From NCBI GenBank assembly GCA_902168245.1, contig CABHPA010000143.1:1-42268 (forward strand): 42,268 nt of DNA. Reading direction: 5' to 3'. Below, piece after piece: positions 16,311 to 24,590 of the stretch (position 1 is its first letter; the number at the start of each line of letters is the position of its first letter). The notes below the pieces were generated by a model that saw only the letters and a list, made by a program, of their open reading frames with translations, had not been told where the DNA came from and ran no database searches. The DNA comes from Candidatus Melainabacteria bacterium (lineage in GTDB: Bacteria > Cyanobacteriota > Vampirovibrionia > Vampirovibrionales > Vampirovibrionaceae). The translations under genes and the position numbers were made by a program.

Positions 16311-16704
16311 ACGAAACGCTAACTCTCTTTCCTATTGTGCTTGATAGGTTGTTTGCGACAGTGGAAACGGATTTTTTGAATGATTTGATTGATTGGTACG
16401 GTCTAACGCAGTGGCCTCGTAACGCGGCCTGTTGAATGGTTTGTCATAGTGATTCGGTACTCATGGCGGCTTGCGCAAGCAAAATACGCTTGCGGCCCCC
16501 TTGGTGTAATTATCATACTTGAGGATTTTGCAAACTACGAAACGTAGTAGTCTGGTTTTTTACCTATTTTAACAGGAGGCGCTCCGGTTCAGGCGTTTGC
16601 CGTTTTTGCCTGTAGTAAAAGGATGAGCCTCACTCAAAGGCGGGTTTCGCGCTATAATATCCCTTGGCAGCCGAGACATTGAGCGTTGGAGAAAGGTGAG
16701 CGTA
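16311..16704. other. Divergent intergenic region with GCTTGCG palindromes
   Basis: 394 bases separate the 52-codon minus-strand gene from the pentapeptide gene. The perfect 12-bp palindrome GCTTGCGCAAGC (16469-16480) is followed 7 bases later by another GCTTGCG (16488-16494). The middle half-site can therefore pair with either neighbour. A second small hairpin, ACTACG-AAA-CGTAGT (16534-16548), precedes a T6 run. A -10 element for the plus-strand gene is annotated separately. No gene is seen. Confidence 0.5.
16653..16658 (+). promoter_or_regulatory. Probable -10 element of the pentapeptide gene
   Basis: An exact TATAAT lies 46 bases upstream of the ATG at 16705. The -35 region (about 16629-16635) is a poor match to TTGACA, so activator dependence is possible. 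Confidence 0.5.
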
Positions 16705-17037
16705 ATGGCGGATCCCCATGCCTTGAACCTGATTCAGGAAGAGAAATTCGTGGAGTTCAACAACCTGGTTGAACGTTCCGGCGGCGAGGTGGATTTGACC
16801 GGCGCCCACCTGAGAGGCTACGATATGCGCAAGTGCAAATTGCGCAAGGCCAACCTGACCGGGGCATATCTGCGCTCCTCCGACCTGCGCTCCGTGGATC
16901 TCAGCGAGGCCAAGCTGGATGGCGCCAGCATTAAAGAGGCCAAGGTCAGCGGCGTACTCTTTCCCCGCAATCTTTCCTCGGAAGAGATTCGCCTGAGCCT
17001 GGAGTTTGGCACCCGTTTGCGGGTGATTCTGGAATAG
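16705..17037 (+). CDS. Small pentapeptide-repeat protein (110 aa)
   Basis: The central region (about 27-80) consists of A-[DNHKY]-L-x-x pentapeptide repeats (DLTGA-HLRGY, KANLT-GAYLR, SDLRS-VDLSE, AKLDG). These form a right-handed quadrilateral beta-helix. The C-terminal cap contains FPRNLSSEEIRLSLEFGTRLR. I chose the ATG at 16705, spaced 6 bases from AAAGGTG (16692-16698), over an in-frame GTG at 16696 that overlaps this ribosome-binding site. The role is unknown; pentapeptide proteins are generally binding scaffolds. It sits 66 bases upstream of murF and could be in the same transcript. Confidence 0.85.
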   Translation: MADPHALNLIQEEKFVEFNNLVERSGGEVDLTGAHLRGYDMRKCKLRKANLTGAYLRSSDLRSVDLSEAKLDGASIKEAKVSGVLFPRNLSSEEIRLSLEFGTRLRVILE

Positions 17038-17103
17038 AGTCCACGTCCCGCATCCGTATCTGTGTCAGCCATATACAGTTAGCCATAGGGTAAGGACGTT
17101 TTC

Positions 17104-18525
17104 GTGTCTTGTTTCTCATATTCCGAATTGTTGCAAGCCAGTGGGGGTAACGCCCTCACGCCGGAACACCCCTTTGATTCAGCCCGCCTTTGGACGGATA
17201 CCCGCACCGTGCAGCCGGGAGATTTCTTTTTGCCGCTGTCCGGCGAGCGCTTTGACGGGCATGATTATTTAGAGCAGGCGTTTGAGGCTGGGGCGATTGG
17301 CGCGTTCGTCCAGCGGGAAAAGGCGACCCAACATCCCGAATGGCGAAAGCTGTCTAACCTGATTGCGGTAGAGGAGCCGGTGCTGGCGTACCTGGCCATG
17401 GCGCGGCTCCACCGGGAAAAAATCAACCCTTTGGTTGTGGCCGTCACCGGCAGTTCCGGTAAAACAACCACCAAGGAAATGCTCTATGCGGCGTTTTCGC
17501 CCCTTAAAAAAACGGTGAAAACAGAGAAGAATTTTAATAACGAAGTGGGCGTGTCCCAAACCTTACTAGCCTTGCAGCCCGGCACGGAAGTGCTGGTGGT
17601 AGAAATGGGCATGCGCGGGCTGCGGCAGATTTCCATTTTGTCTGAAGCCGCGCGCCCGGATGTGGCGCTGGTGGTGAATGTAGGCCCGGCCCACATTGGC
17701 CTGCTAGGCTCACTGGAGAATATTGCCAAGGCCAAACTAGAGATTGCCGAAGGCATGGCGCCTGAAAAAGGGATTCTGGTGATTAACGGGGATGACCCCA
17801 ACCTGACCAAACTTGCCCCAACCGTATGGGCGGGCCGAACGGAATTGTATCGCTTGGCGGAAGCACAGGAAATGCAGCCGCTTGTGGAAGATGATGCCGA
17901 AGGGATTCGGTTCCGCTATAAAGGCGCCAAGGTAGAACTGTTCGTGCCGGGCGAGCATATGGTGGCCAATGCGCTGGGTGTGCTGAAGGCGGGCGAGGCG
18001 CTGGGCTTTTCCGTGGCGGAGCTGGCTGAGGGTTTGTCCGCCTTTGTGCCAGAAAAAGGCCGCTGGGAGCGCGCGGCCTTGACTGGCTTTAATAATGTTT
18101 GGGTAATTAACGACGCGTACAACGCCAACCCCGATAGCGCCAAAGCCTCTCTAAAGGCGTTTTTGTCCACGGCCCGGCCGGATATGCAACATATTCTGGT
18201 GCTGGGTGGGATGAAGGAACTGGGCGACTTTAGCCGGGAATATCACGAGAAGTTGGGTCTGTGGCTGGCCGGGCAACCGCATATTGATGCGTTGTTTACC
18301 ATCGGCGAAGAGGCCCAGTGGATTGCGGATGCCGCCAGCAATGCAGCCTACCCAATTCGTTATGCAGCCGATGTGGCCCATGCCATCCAGCAAATTGCCG
18401 ATGGCCCCGTCCGATTGGAAAACGTAATCCTGTATCTGAAAGGCTCGAGAGCCTACAAGCTGGATGAAATTCCAGAAGCCCTGATACAACAGCACAATCT
18501 GCAAATGGGAGAAGCGCGTTCATGA
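17104..18525 (+). CDS. murF: UDP-N-acetylmuramoyl-tripeptide--D-alanyl-D-alanine ligase
   Basis: A 473-residue Mur ligase with N-terminal UDP-substrate domain (LWTDTRTVQPGDFFLPLSGERFDGH), ATP-binding motif GSSGKTTTK (116-124), NNEVGVSQTL, EMGMRG and the family motif NDAYNANPDS. It adds D-Ala-D-Ala to UDP-MurNAc-tripeptide, completing the cytoplasmic pentapeptide precursor. The GTG start is supported by AAGGA at 17092-17096. Its TGA overlaps the mraY start by 4 bases (ATGA), so translation is coupled. It is the first gene of a five-gene wall and division operon. Confidence 0.95.
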   Translation: MSCFSYSELLQASGGNALTPEHPFDSARLWTDTRTVQPGDFFLPLSGERFDGHDYLEQAFEAGAIGAFVQREKATQHPEWRKLSNLIAVEEPVLAYLAMARLHREKINPLVVAVTGSSGKTTTKEMLYAAFSPLKKTVKTEKNFNNEVGVSQTLLALQPGTEVLVVEMGMRGLRQISILSEAARPDVALVVNVGPAHIGLLGSLENIAKAKLEIAEGMAPEKGILVINGDDPNLTKLAPTVWAGRTELYRLAEAQEMQPLVEDDAEGIRFRYKGAKVELFVPGEHMVANALGVLKAGEALGFSVAELAEGLSAFVPEKGRWERAALTGFNNVWVINDAYNANPDSAKASLKAFLSTARPDMQHILVLGGMKELGDFSREYHEKLGLWLAGQPHIDALFTIGEEAQWIADAASNAAYPIRYAADVAHAIQQIADGPVRLENVILYLKGSRAYKLDEIPEALIQQHNLQMGEARS

Positions 18526-19505
18526 ATCTGGCGCAACTGGATAAGGTGTTGGCCGCCATTGCCCCGCTGGGCTTTAGCATGGCCGTGGGCAACCAGTACA
18601 TTGACTTTTTGCGGAAGCGTTATATGGGCCAGTATATTCGGGAAGACGGGCCGCAAAGCCACTTTTCCAAGGCGGGAACCCCCACGGCTGGCGGTGTGCT
18701 GATTCTGCTTTCCTTCGGCTTCGCCTTGCTGGCGCTGACTTTGCTGAGCGGCTCCCCCTTCCTGACTACGCCGGTGTTGCTGGTGGCCGGGGTTACGCTG
18801 GTGTTTGGCCTGCTGGGCTTTGTGGACGATTACCTGAAAATCTCTAAAAAGAAGAATAAAGGCGTTTCCGGCTACACCAAGCTGGCAGTGCAAGTTGTGG
18901 CCGGGTTGGCGGTTGGCTGGCACGTTTTGCAAACGGCCCCGGCTGGCTCTGTGGATTTCTTCGGGCTTTTTTCGGTGGATTTGGGCTGGCTGTACCCAGT
19001 CTTCGCCGCGTTTGTGATCACCGCCACCTCCAACGCCGTCAACCTGACCGATGGTCTGGACGGCTTGGCCAGCAGCACCTCATTGCTGGCGTTTATGACC
19101 CTTGCCATGCTGCTGGTTGTCATAGGGCAGGTCAATCTGGCTTTGGTGGCCTTGGCGTTGGCCGGGGCCGCCCTGGGATTCCTTCTGTTTAACCGATATC
19201 CGGCCCGAATTTTTATGGGAGATACTGGTAGTCTGGCGCTTGGTGGGGCTTTGGGCGCGTTGGCGGTGCTGGGCCGCATTGAATTCTGGCTAGTGCCGCT
19301 TGGTGCGGTATTCGTGCTGGAAGCCTTGTCGGTCATCCTGCAAGTGCTGTCCTTCAAGACCACCGGCAAGCGCATTTTTCGCATGAGTCCGCTGCACCAT
19401 CATTTTGAACTGGGCGGCTGGAAGGAAACCAAAGTGGTCTACAGTTTCGTCACCTTCCAGTTTTTCTGCTGTATGACGGCGGTTTTTCTGTACAATAGGG
19501 GGTAA
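18522..19505 (+). CDS. mraY: Phospho-N-acetylmuramoyl-pentapeptide transferase
   Basis: A 327-residue polytopic enzyme with MraY signatures: GTPTAGGV (52-59), VDDYLK (101-106), NAVNLTDGLDGL (171-182), RIFMGDTGSLALGG, and the C-terminal MSPLHHHFELGGWKE. It transfers phospho-MurNAc-pentapeptide to undecaprenyl phosphate, making lipid I at the inner face of the membrane. About ten hydrophobic helices are visible. It overlaps murF by 4 bases and lies 2 bases ahead of murD. Confidence 0.96.
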   Translation: MNLAQLDKVLAAIAPLGFSMAVGNQYIDFLRKRYMGQYIREDGPQSHFSKAGTPTAGGVLILLSFGFALLALTLLSGSPFLTTPVLLVAGVTLVFGLLGFVDDYLKISKKKNKGVSGYTKLAVQVVAGLAVGWHVLQTAPAGSVDFFGLFSVDLGWLYPVFAAFVITATSNAVNLTDGLDGLASSTSLLAFMTLAMLLVVIGQVNLALVALALAGAALGFLLFNRYPARIFMGDTGSLALGGALGALAVLGRIEFWLVPLGAVFVLEALSVILQVLSFKTTGKRIFRMSPLHHHFELGGWKETKVVYSFVTFQFFCCMTAVFLYNRG

Positions 19506-19507
19506 TT

Positions 19508-20926
19508 ATGGCAACACAGGACTGGAACGGAAAAAAGCTGACCGTGTTGGGCCTCTCTCGCAGTGGTTCCGCCGTTGCGCGCTATGTGGCCAAGCGTGGC
19601 GGCTTGGTTTTCCTGAGCGAAACCACGCCCGCCTCCCCGCAGAACGAGGTTTTGCGCAAGGAACTGGAGGCGTTGGGCGTTTCGGTCGAGATGGGCGGCC
19701 ATAGTAAGCAGTGTTTCACCCATTCCGATCTGGTCGTGGTCAGCCCCGGCATTCCGCCCAGCAACGAGGTTCTGGAACAGCTACTCATCAGCGGGAAAGA
19801 GGTGATTTCCGAGGTGGAATTCGCCTACCGTCAAGCTGCTGAGGTGCCTTTGATCGGCATTACCGGCACTAACGGCAAGTCTACCACCACAACCCTGATT
19901 GCATGGATTCTGCAAAAAGCCGGTTTTTCGGCCCCCGCTTGCGGCAATATCGGCCTGCCCATCACCGATGTGATTAATGAGCAGACTCCAGATTATCTGG
20001 TGGCCGAGTTAAGCTCCTTCCAACTGGAGTTTTCCCCCACCCTCCAGACCAAAGCATCCGTGTTCACCAACTTCAAGCCCGATCACCTGGACTGGCACGG
20101 CTCCATTGAAGCCTATCAAGAGGCTAAGCTGAAACTCTTCAGCGGTGCGCAATCGCCAGAATGGTCGGTGGTGTTGGCAGATGACCCGGTCAGCCAGCGC
20201 ATTGCCTCTAAAACACAAGGCAAAGTACTTTGGTTTTCTCGCGATCAGCATCTGGTGGCGCAATACGAACATAAGGCTTACTTGGAGGATACGCAGCATC
20301 TGGTGCTGGAAGCGGATGGTAAGCCGCCAGTTCGCCTGTTTTCCGTGGACGAATTGCAGCTGATTGGCGACCACAACTACGAGAACGTGCTGGCTAGCGC
20401 CGCAATCGCTTATGTGTTGGGCGTTTCCACGGAAGTGATCGCGCAAGCCTGCCTTTCTTTTGCCGGGCTGGAGCATCGTCTGGAGAAAGTGGACGCGCTT
20501 GGGCCGAAATCGGTGCTGTTTTACAACGATTCCAAGGCCACCAATACCGATGCGGCCATTTCTGCGCTGCGGGCGTTTAAGAGCAACAAAGTGATCCTGA
20601 TTGCTGGCGGCTACGATAAAATGACCCCTCTGGACGACTTTGTGACCGCCGTACAGGCCCATGCCAGGTCGGTCATCCTGATTGGGGCGGCCAAGGAGCG
20701 TTTTGCCCAGGCATTTGAGGCGGGAGGCTATCACGCGGTGGAATTTGCGGAAGACCTGGATGCGGCAATCGGCAAGGCGTACCACCTGAGCGGCGGCGAG
20801 CCGGTGCTGTTTTCCCCGGCCTGCTCCAGTTTCGACATGTTCAAGAATTTTGAAGAACGAGGCAGGGCTTTCAAGGCGTCCGTGCAGGCGTTGAAGGCCA
20901 AAAACGAAAATACCCTGAGGTCTTAA
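19508..20926 (+). CDS. murD: UDP-N-acetylmuramoylalanine--D-glutamate ligase
   Basis: A 472-residue Mur ligase. The Rossmann-like N-terminal domain (VLGLSRSGSAVARY) is characteristic of MurD, followed by the P-loop GTNGKSTTT (120-128), the SSFQLE motif, NFKPDHLDWHGS, and C-terminal NDSKATNTDAA and SPACSSFDMFKNFEERG. It adds D-Glu to UDP-MurNAc-L-Ala. The GGGGG just upstream of the ATG, overlapping the mraY stop, serves as ribosome-binding site. murE and murC are not in the cluster. Confidence 0.95.
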   Translation: MATQDWNGKKLTVLGLSRSGSAVARYVAKRGGLVFLSETTPASPQNEVLRKELEALGVSVEMGGHSKQCFTHSDLVVVSPGIPPSNEVLEQLLISGKEVISEVEFAYRQAAEVPLIGITGTNGKSTTTTLIAWILQKAGFSAPACGNIGLPITDVINEQTPDYLVAELSSFQLEFSPTLQTKASVFTNFKPDHLDWHGSIEAYQEAKLKLFSGAQSPEWSVVLADDPVSQRIASKTQGKVLWFSRDQHLVAQYEHKAYLEDTQHLVLEADGKPPVRLFSVDELQLIGDHNYENVLASAAIAYVLGVSTEVIAQACLSFAGLEHRLEKVDALGPKSVLFYNDSKATNTDAAISALRAFKSNKVILIAGGYDKMTPLDDFVTAVQAHARSVILIGAAKERFAQAFEAGGYHAVEFAEDLDAAIGKAYHLSGGEPVLFSPACSSFDMFKNFEERGRAFKASVQALKAKNENTLRS

Positions 20927-20933
20927 ATCAACG

Positions 20934-22139
20934 ATGGATGCGGTTTACAATCCTTCCGGCGGCAGGGCCGCCCGTGAGCCTAGTCGCGGCGCGAGAGAGC
21001 AATACGGCAATCGTGGCGGGTTAAGGCCGACCGCCTTTGCCCGGATGGATAACGCGCTGATGTACACCACGCTGGCCCTGGTGCTGGTGGGCCTGATGTC
21101 TGTGTTTACGGCCAGCGCGGCCCAAGCCGACCTGGAAACCGGCAACGCCATTTCCGTTTTGCTGAAGCAGGTTATTTCCGCCGTTTTGGGTGGCGGCTTG
21201 CTCTGGGCGCTGGCCCGGTTCCCGTTTGAACGCTGGAAGCAACTGGCCCGCCCGTTTGCGCTCATCTCCATCGGGTTGTTGCTGATGACCATGTTTGTGG
21301 GCACCACCGCCAACGGCAGCGAGCGTTGGATTATGCTGCCTTTCGGTTTCCAGTTCCAGCCTTCCGATTTCGCCAAAGTGGCCGCTATTTTGCTGATGGC
21401 CCAAGCGACTAGCCAGCATCGAAACCTGCTCAGCCAGAATACGATTATTAATCTGGCGCTGGTTGCGTTCATGAGCATCCTGATTCTGAAGCAACCCAAC
21501 TTGAGCGTGGCCATGATTATTGGCGCCATGAGCTTTTTAATGCTATTTGTGGCCGGATTGCCGCGTTATATGGGTTATGGCCTGATTCCGGCGATGGGTT
21601 TGCTGCTGTTTCGGGAAATTACCCATAACGAATACCAGCTCAAGCGAATTACCGGCTGGCTGAACCCATGGAAAGACCCGCTGGAGACTGGCTATAACCT
21701 GATTCAGTCGTATTACGCCATTGGTTCCGGTGGCCTGTTTGGGGTTGGGCTGGGCAATTCCATCCAGAAGCTGTATTATCTGCCCTTTCAGCATACCGAT
21801 TTCATTTTTTCGGTGATATGTGAGGAATGGGGCTTTATTGGGGCTACCATCGTGATTGGCCTGTTTGGCTTGCTGGCCTGGCGGGGCTTTACAATTGCCT
21901 GGCACTGCGCCAGCCAGTTCGGTAAAATGCTGGCTTTCGGCTTAACGCTTGCCATTGTGTTGCAGGCGATTATCAATATCTCCGTGACGGTGGGCTTAAT
22001 GCCCGTTACCGGGGTTACGTTGCCGCTCATCAGCTATGGGGGAACTTCCATGGTGGTGACGTTGGGCATGATCGGTATTCTGCTCAATGTTTCCAGCTAC
22101 GGCGAAACCGCGCAACCATTACCGCAAGAGGAATTTTAA
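20934..22139 (+). CDS. ftsW: SEDS-family peptidoglycan glycosyltransferase FtsW
   Basis: A 401-residue SEDS protein with about 40 basic, cytoplasmic N-terminal residues and about ten transmembrane helices. Family motifs include SERWIMLPFGFQFQPSDFAK, KQPNLSVAM, TGYNLIQSYYAIGSGGLFG and VGLMPVTGVTLPLISYGGTS. SEDS proteins polymerise lipid II with a partner class B PBP. Placement between murD and murG is the usual position of ftsW, so septal FtsW is favoured over RodA. It starts 7 bases after murD. Confidence 0.92.
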   Translation: MDAVYNPSGGRAAREPSRGAREQYGNRGGLRPTAFARMDNALMYTTLALVLVGLMSVFTASAAQADLETGNAISVLLKQVISAVLGGGLLWALARFPFERWKQLARPFALISIGLLLMTMFVGTTANGSERWIMLPFGFQFQPSDFAKVAAILLMAQATSQHRNLLSQNTIINLALVAFMSILILKQPNLSVAMIIGAMSFLMLFVAGLPRYMGYGLIPAMGLLLFREITHNEYQLKRITGWLNPWKDPLETGYNLIQSYYAIGSGGLFGVGLGNSIQKLYYLPFQHTDFIFSVICEEWGFIGATIVIGLFGLLAWRGFTIAWHCASQFGKMLAFGLTLAIVLQAIINISVTVGLMPVTGVTLPLISYGGTSMVVTLGMIGILLNVSSYGETAQPLPQEEF

Positions 22140-22145
22140 GCCATT

Positions 22146-23270
22146 ATGCGTCTGGTGGTGACAGGCGGCGGCACCGGCGGGCATATTTACCCGGCCTTGG
22201 CCGTGGCGGAAGCGATGAAATCGGATGCCTCCGTGACGGCGGTCACGTACATCGGTAAAACTGCTGGGCTGGAAAGCGAACTGGTTCCCCAAAACGGCAT
22301 TGAGTTTGAGGGGATTGAGTTCTATGGGATGCCGCGTGGTAAAAGTCCTCTGCTGCCCTTCAAGCTGCTGGCTTGGGGCATGAAACTACAGCAGGCCAAA
22401 GTGCATGCGCGCAGGCTCCTTAAAAAGTTGAGGCCGGACGTGGTATTTGGCACCGGCGGCTATGTGAGCGCCCCGGTATTGATGGCCGCCAAAAGCCTGA
22501 AGATTCCTTACGTGTTGCATGAGCCGGATGCCCAGCCGGGTTTGGTGAATCGCCTGATGGCGCGGGACGCCCGCATTATTACCACCAGTTTTTCGGAAGG
22601 CGCGGAACGCCTGAAGCATCAACCAGACCAGCAGGTTCTGGTGACGGGGAACCCGATTCGTGGGGCCATTGGCGGTATCTCCAAAGATGAAGCGTTGAAA
22701 AAGCTGGGGCTGGACTGGCCGGTAGATAAGCCAGTATTACTGGTAACGGGCGGTTCCCAGGGCGCAAGAAGGCTAAATGCCGCAATGGTGGAAGCCTTGC
22801 CGGATTTGCTGGGTGAGATGGGCTTTTCGGTCGCTCATTTAACGGGCAGGAAGCTCTATGATGAAACCATAGAGGCGTTGCCCCCTGCATTGAAGGGTAA
22901 TCCTTCATACTGGGTTCAGCCCTATTCCGCCAATATGGCGGCCCTACTGGCTTTGGCGGATGTGGCGGTCTGTCGGGCGGGTTCTTTAAGCCTTTCCGAG
23001 ATGTATGTGTGCGGTGTGCCGACCATTCTGGTGCCGTACCCTTTCGCCGCTGCCGATCACCAGCGCAAGAACGCCCAGGCCTCGGTGCGGGCCGGGGCTT
23101 CCCTGATGGTAGAGGACAGTGAATGCACCGGGCAGCGGTTGTTGCAAGAGCTGCGCCCGCTGGTGGAAAATCAGGGCTTGCGGGCGCAAATGCGGAACGC
23201 CGCCTTGGCTCTGGGCCATCCGAACGCTACGCAGGAAATTGTGGCCTGCCTGAAGCGCTTTGCCCAATAG
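22146..23270 (+). CDS. murG: UDP-GlcNAc transferase to lipid I
   Basis: A 374-residue GT-B glycosyltransferase: GGGTGGHIYPALAVAE (7-22), HEPDAQPGLVNRLMA, GNPIRGAI, GGSQGARRLN, and the UDP-GlcNAc-binding RAGSLSLSEMYVCGVP followed by PYPFAAADHQ. It converts lipid I to lipid II at the inner membrane face. GAGGAAT upstream is the ribosome-binding site, and the gene follows ftsW by 6 bases. The cluster ends here: murC, murB, ddl, ftsQ, ftsA and ftsZ do not follow. Confidence 0.95.
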   Translation: MRLVVTGGGTGGHIYPALAVAEAMKSDASVTAVTYIGKTAGLESELVPQNGIEFEGIEFYGMPRGKSPLLPFKLLAWGMKLQQAKVHARRLLKKLRPDVVFGTGGYVSAPVLMAAKSLKIPYVLHEPDAQPGLVNRLMARDARIITTSFSEGAERLKHQPDQQVLVTGNPIRGAIGGISKDEALKKLGLDWPVDKPVLLVTGGSQGARRLNAAMVEALPDLLGEMGFSVAHLTGRKLYDETIEALPPALKGNPSYWVQPYSANMAALLALADVAVCRAGSLSLSEMYVCGVPTILVPYPFAAADHQRKNAQASVRAGASLMVEDSECTGQRLLQELRPLVENQGLRAQMRNAALALGHPNATQEIVACLKRFAQ

Positions 23271-23289
23271 CGTTTCGGCTGCGGGGAGC

Positions 23290-23317
23290 GGCGGTAAAAT
23301 TTTCAATTTTAGCTGCC
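23290..23317 (+). terminator. Stem-loop after murG, possible operon terminator
   Basis: An imperfect 12-bp stem (left arm GGCGGTAAAATT, one bulged A, two G-T pairs) has a 3-base loop, 19 bases after the murG stop. No T-run follows, so a terminator role is plausible but unproven. Confidence 0.45.
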
Positions 23318-23365
23318 GGAGGAGGGCCATTGGGAATTAAATCACATCAAATTGTGTAAAGGCAC

Positions 23366-23394
23366 TTGATCCTGGAACTCCCCCCCGATAGAAT
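23366..23394 (+). promoter_or_regulatory. Sigma-70-type promoter of tRNA-Gln
   Basis: TTGATC (23366-23371), a 17-base spacer and TAGAAT (23389-23394) match 4 of 6 and 5 of 6 consensus positions. The expected transcription start is near 23401, about 23 bases before the tRNA. Confidence 0.7.
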
Positions 23395-23423
23395 AATAAA
23401 GCTTTCAGGGATACCTTACCTGA

Positions 23424-23495
23424 TGGGGCGTCGCCAAGCGGTAAGGCACCTGGTTTTGGTCCAGGCATTCAGAGGTTCGAATCCTTTCGCCCCAG
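23424..23495 (+). tRNA. tRNA-Gln (anticodon TTG)
   Basis: A 72-base cloverleaf. The acceptor stem is TGGGGCG/CGCCCCA with discriminator G. The anticodon stem CCTGG/CCAGG encloses the loop TTTTGGT (anticodon TTG). A T-arm with TTCGAAT is present. The 3' CCA is not encoded. It has its own promoter upstream and a strong intrinsic terminator downstream. Confidence 0.95.
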
Positions 23496-23502
23496 CTCTT
23501 TC

Positions 23503-23535
23503 AAAAAGCCTTTCAGTTTCACTGAGAGGCTTTTT
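23503..23535 (+). terminator. Intrinsic terminator of tRNA-Gln
   Basis: A 14-bp stem (AAAAAGCCTTTCAG with CTGAGAGGCTTTTT, one T-G pair) has a 5-base loop and ends in T5. It starts 8 bases after the tRNA. The A-run/T-run symmetry would allow bidirectional function. Confidence 0.88.
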
Positions 23536-23600
23536 AGTTTTTGGGAGGAATTTGCGCTTGATTCAAAATCCTTGCCATGTCTCTCTGACTGCCCGAATTA

Positions 23601-24590
23601 ATGAGGGAAAATGCCTTGGTTCGCATCGTTAAAATGATGTGCTATGGCCCAATCGGGATCTTAGGGCTTGCTTGCCTGCTTTCGGTTTTGGCATTTGGGG
23701 GTGGTTGGGGTAGCGCTTGGGATTTGGTCAGCCATTTTCGCTTGCCATATTTGTGGATTCAGGGCTTGGGCCTGATGATGCTGTTGGGCTGCCGACAGTG
23801 GAAATGGGCAGGTGTGGTGATGGTGTTTCTGATAGTGAATGCCAGTCAGATTCTACCATTTTACAGGACGGAACCGCTCAAAATGCAGCCCTTGGCCCAT
23901 CGGGTTCGCTTATTGCAGTTGAATACATGGGCCAGTAACCGCCACCCGCAGCGAATTGTTGCTCTCATTTCCAAAACCCGGCCTGATGTGGTGGCCCTGG
24001 AGGAATTGACTGCCGAGAATTACAACGTTCTCAAGGCTCAACTGGCCATGCGGGCGTTTCCGGTTCAAATTCGGTTGGAATCAGGGCGACTGGTCTTGTT
24101 AAGTCGTTATCCCTTGGTGGGTAAGCCTAAAATTGGAGCTTTTCCGTCTTGGCTTCAGGCAAAAATCTGCGTGGATGATCAGTTTCTGACCATCGTCGTG
24201 GTTCATACCGATCGGCCAATCGGTGATTATGCCCAATATCGGTGGCAAATGGACAGGCTGGGCCGTTTGGTGGCGCAGCTTCCGCAACCAGTGGTGGTAT
24301 TGGGGGATTTAAATACCGGCCCCTGGTCGGTGCCGTTTAACAGCTTGTTACGCCAAGCCCACCTGCGTAACACGCAAAACGGCTTTGGGCTGGATGCAAG
24401 CTACCCCTGCGTTATCCCCAAAACGCAAATTCCCTGGCCTTTGCCGTTTTTGCCGCTGGATCATGCATTGGTGAGTCCTGATGTTCAGGTGCTGAAACGA
24501 TGGAACGGGCCGCCAATCGGTTCCGATCATCTGCCGGTGCTGGTGGATGTCGCTTTCGGTTCAGGTGCGCTATTGGGTGCGGGACGGTGA
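23601..24590 (+). CDS. Membrane-anchored EEP-family (DNase I-like) protein
   Basis: A 329-residue protein with two or three N-terminal hydrophobic helices (about 14-34, 50-63, 70-84), followed by an endonuclease/exonuclease/phosphatase domain: LLQLNTWASN (N108), DVVALEEL (E134/E135), VLGDLNTGPWS, PLDHALVS and GSDHLPVLVD. This architecture matches a widespread group of membrane-tethered bacterial EEP proteins whose substrates are undefined (nucleic acid, phospholipid or inositol phosphate). The last 64 bases, which encode the catalytic SDH, overlap the 3' end of the convergent peptidase gene. Confidence 0.82.
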   Translation: MRENALVRIVKMMCYGPIGILGLACLLSVLAFGGGWGSAWDLVSHFRLPYLWIQGLGLMMLLGCRQWKWAGVVMVFLIVNASQILPFYRTEPLKMQPLAHRVRLLQLNTWASNRHPQRIVALISKTRPDVVALEELTAENYNVLKAQLAMRAFPVQIRLESGRLVLLSRYPLVGKPKIGAFPSWLQAKICVDDQFLTIVVVHTDRPIGDYAQYRWQMDRLGRLVAQLPQPVVVLGDLNTGPWSVPFNSLLRQAHLRNTQNGFGLDASYPCVIPKTQIPWPLPFLPLDHALVSPDVQVLKRWNGPPIGSDHLPVLVDVAFGSGALLGAGR

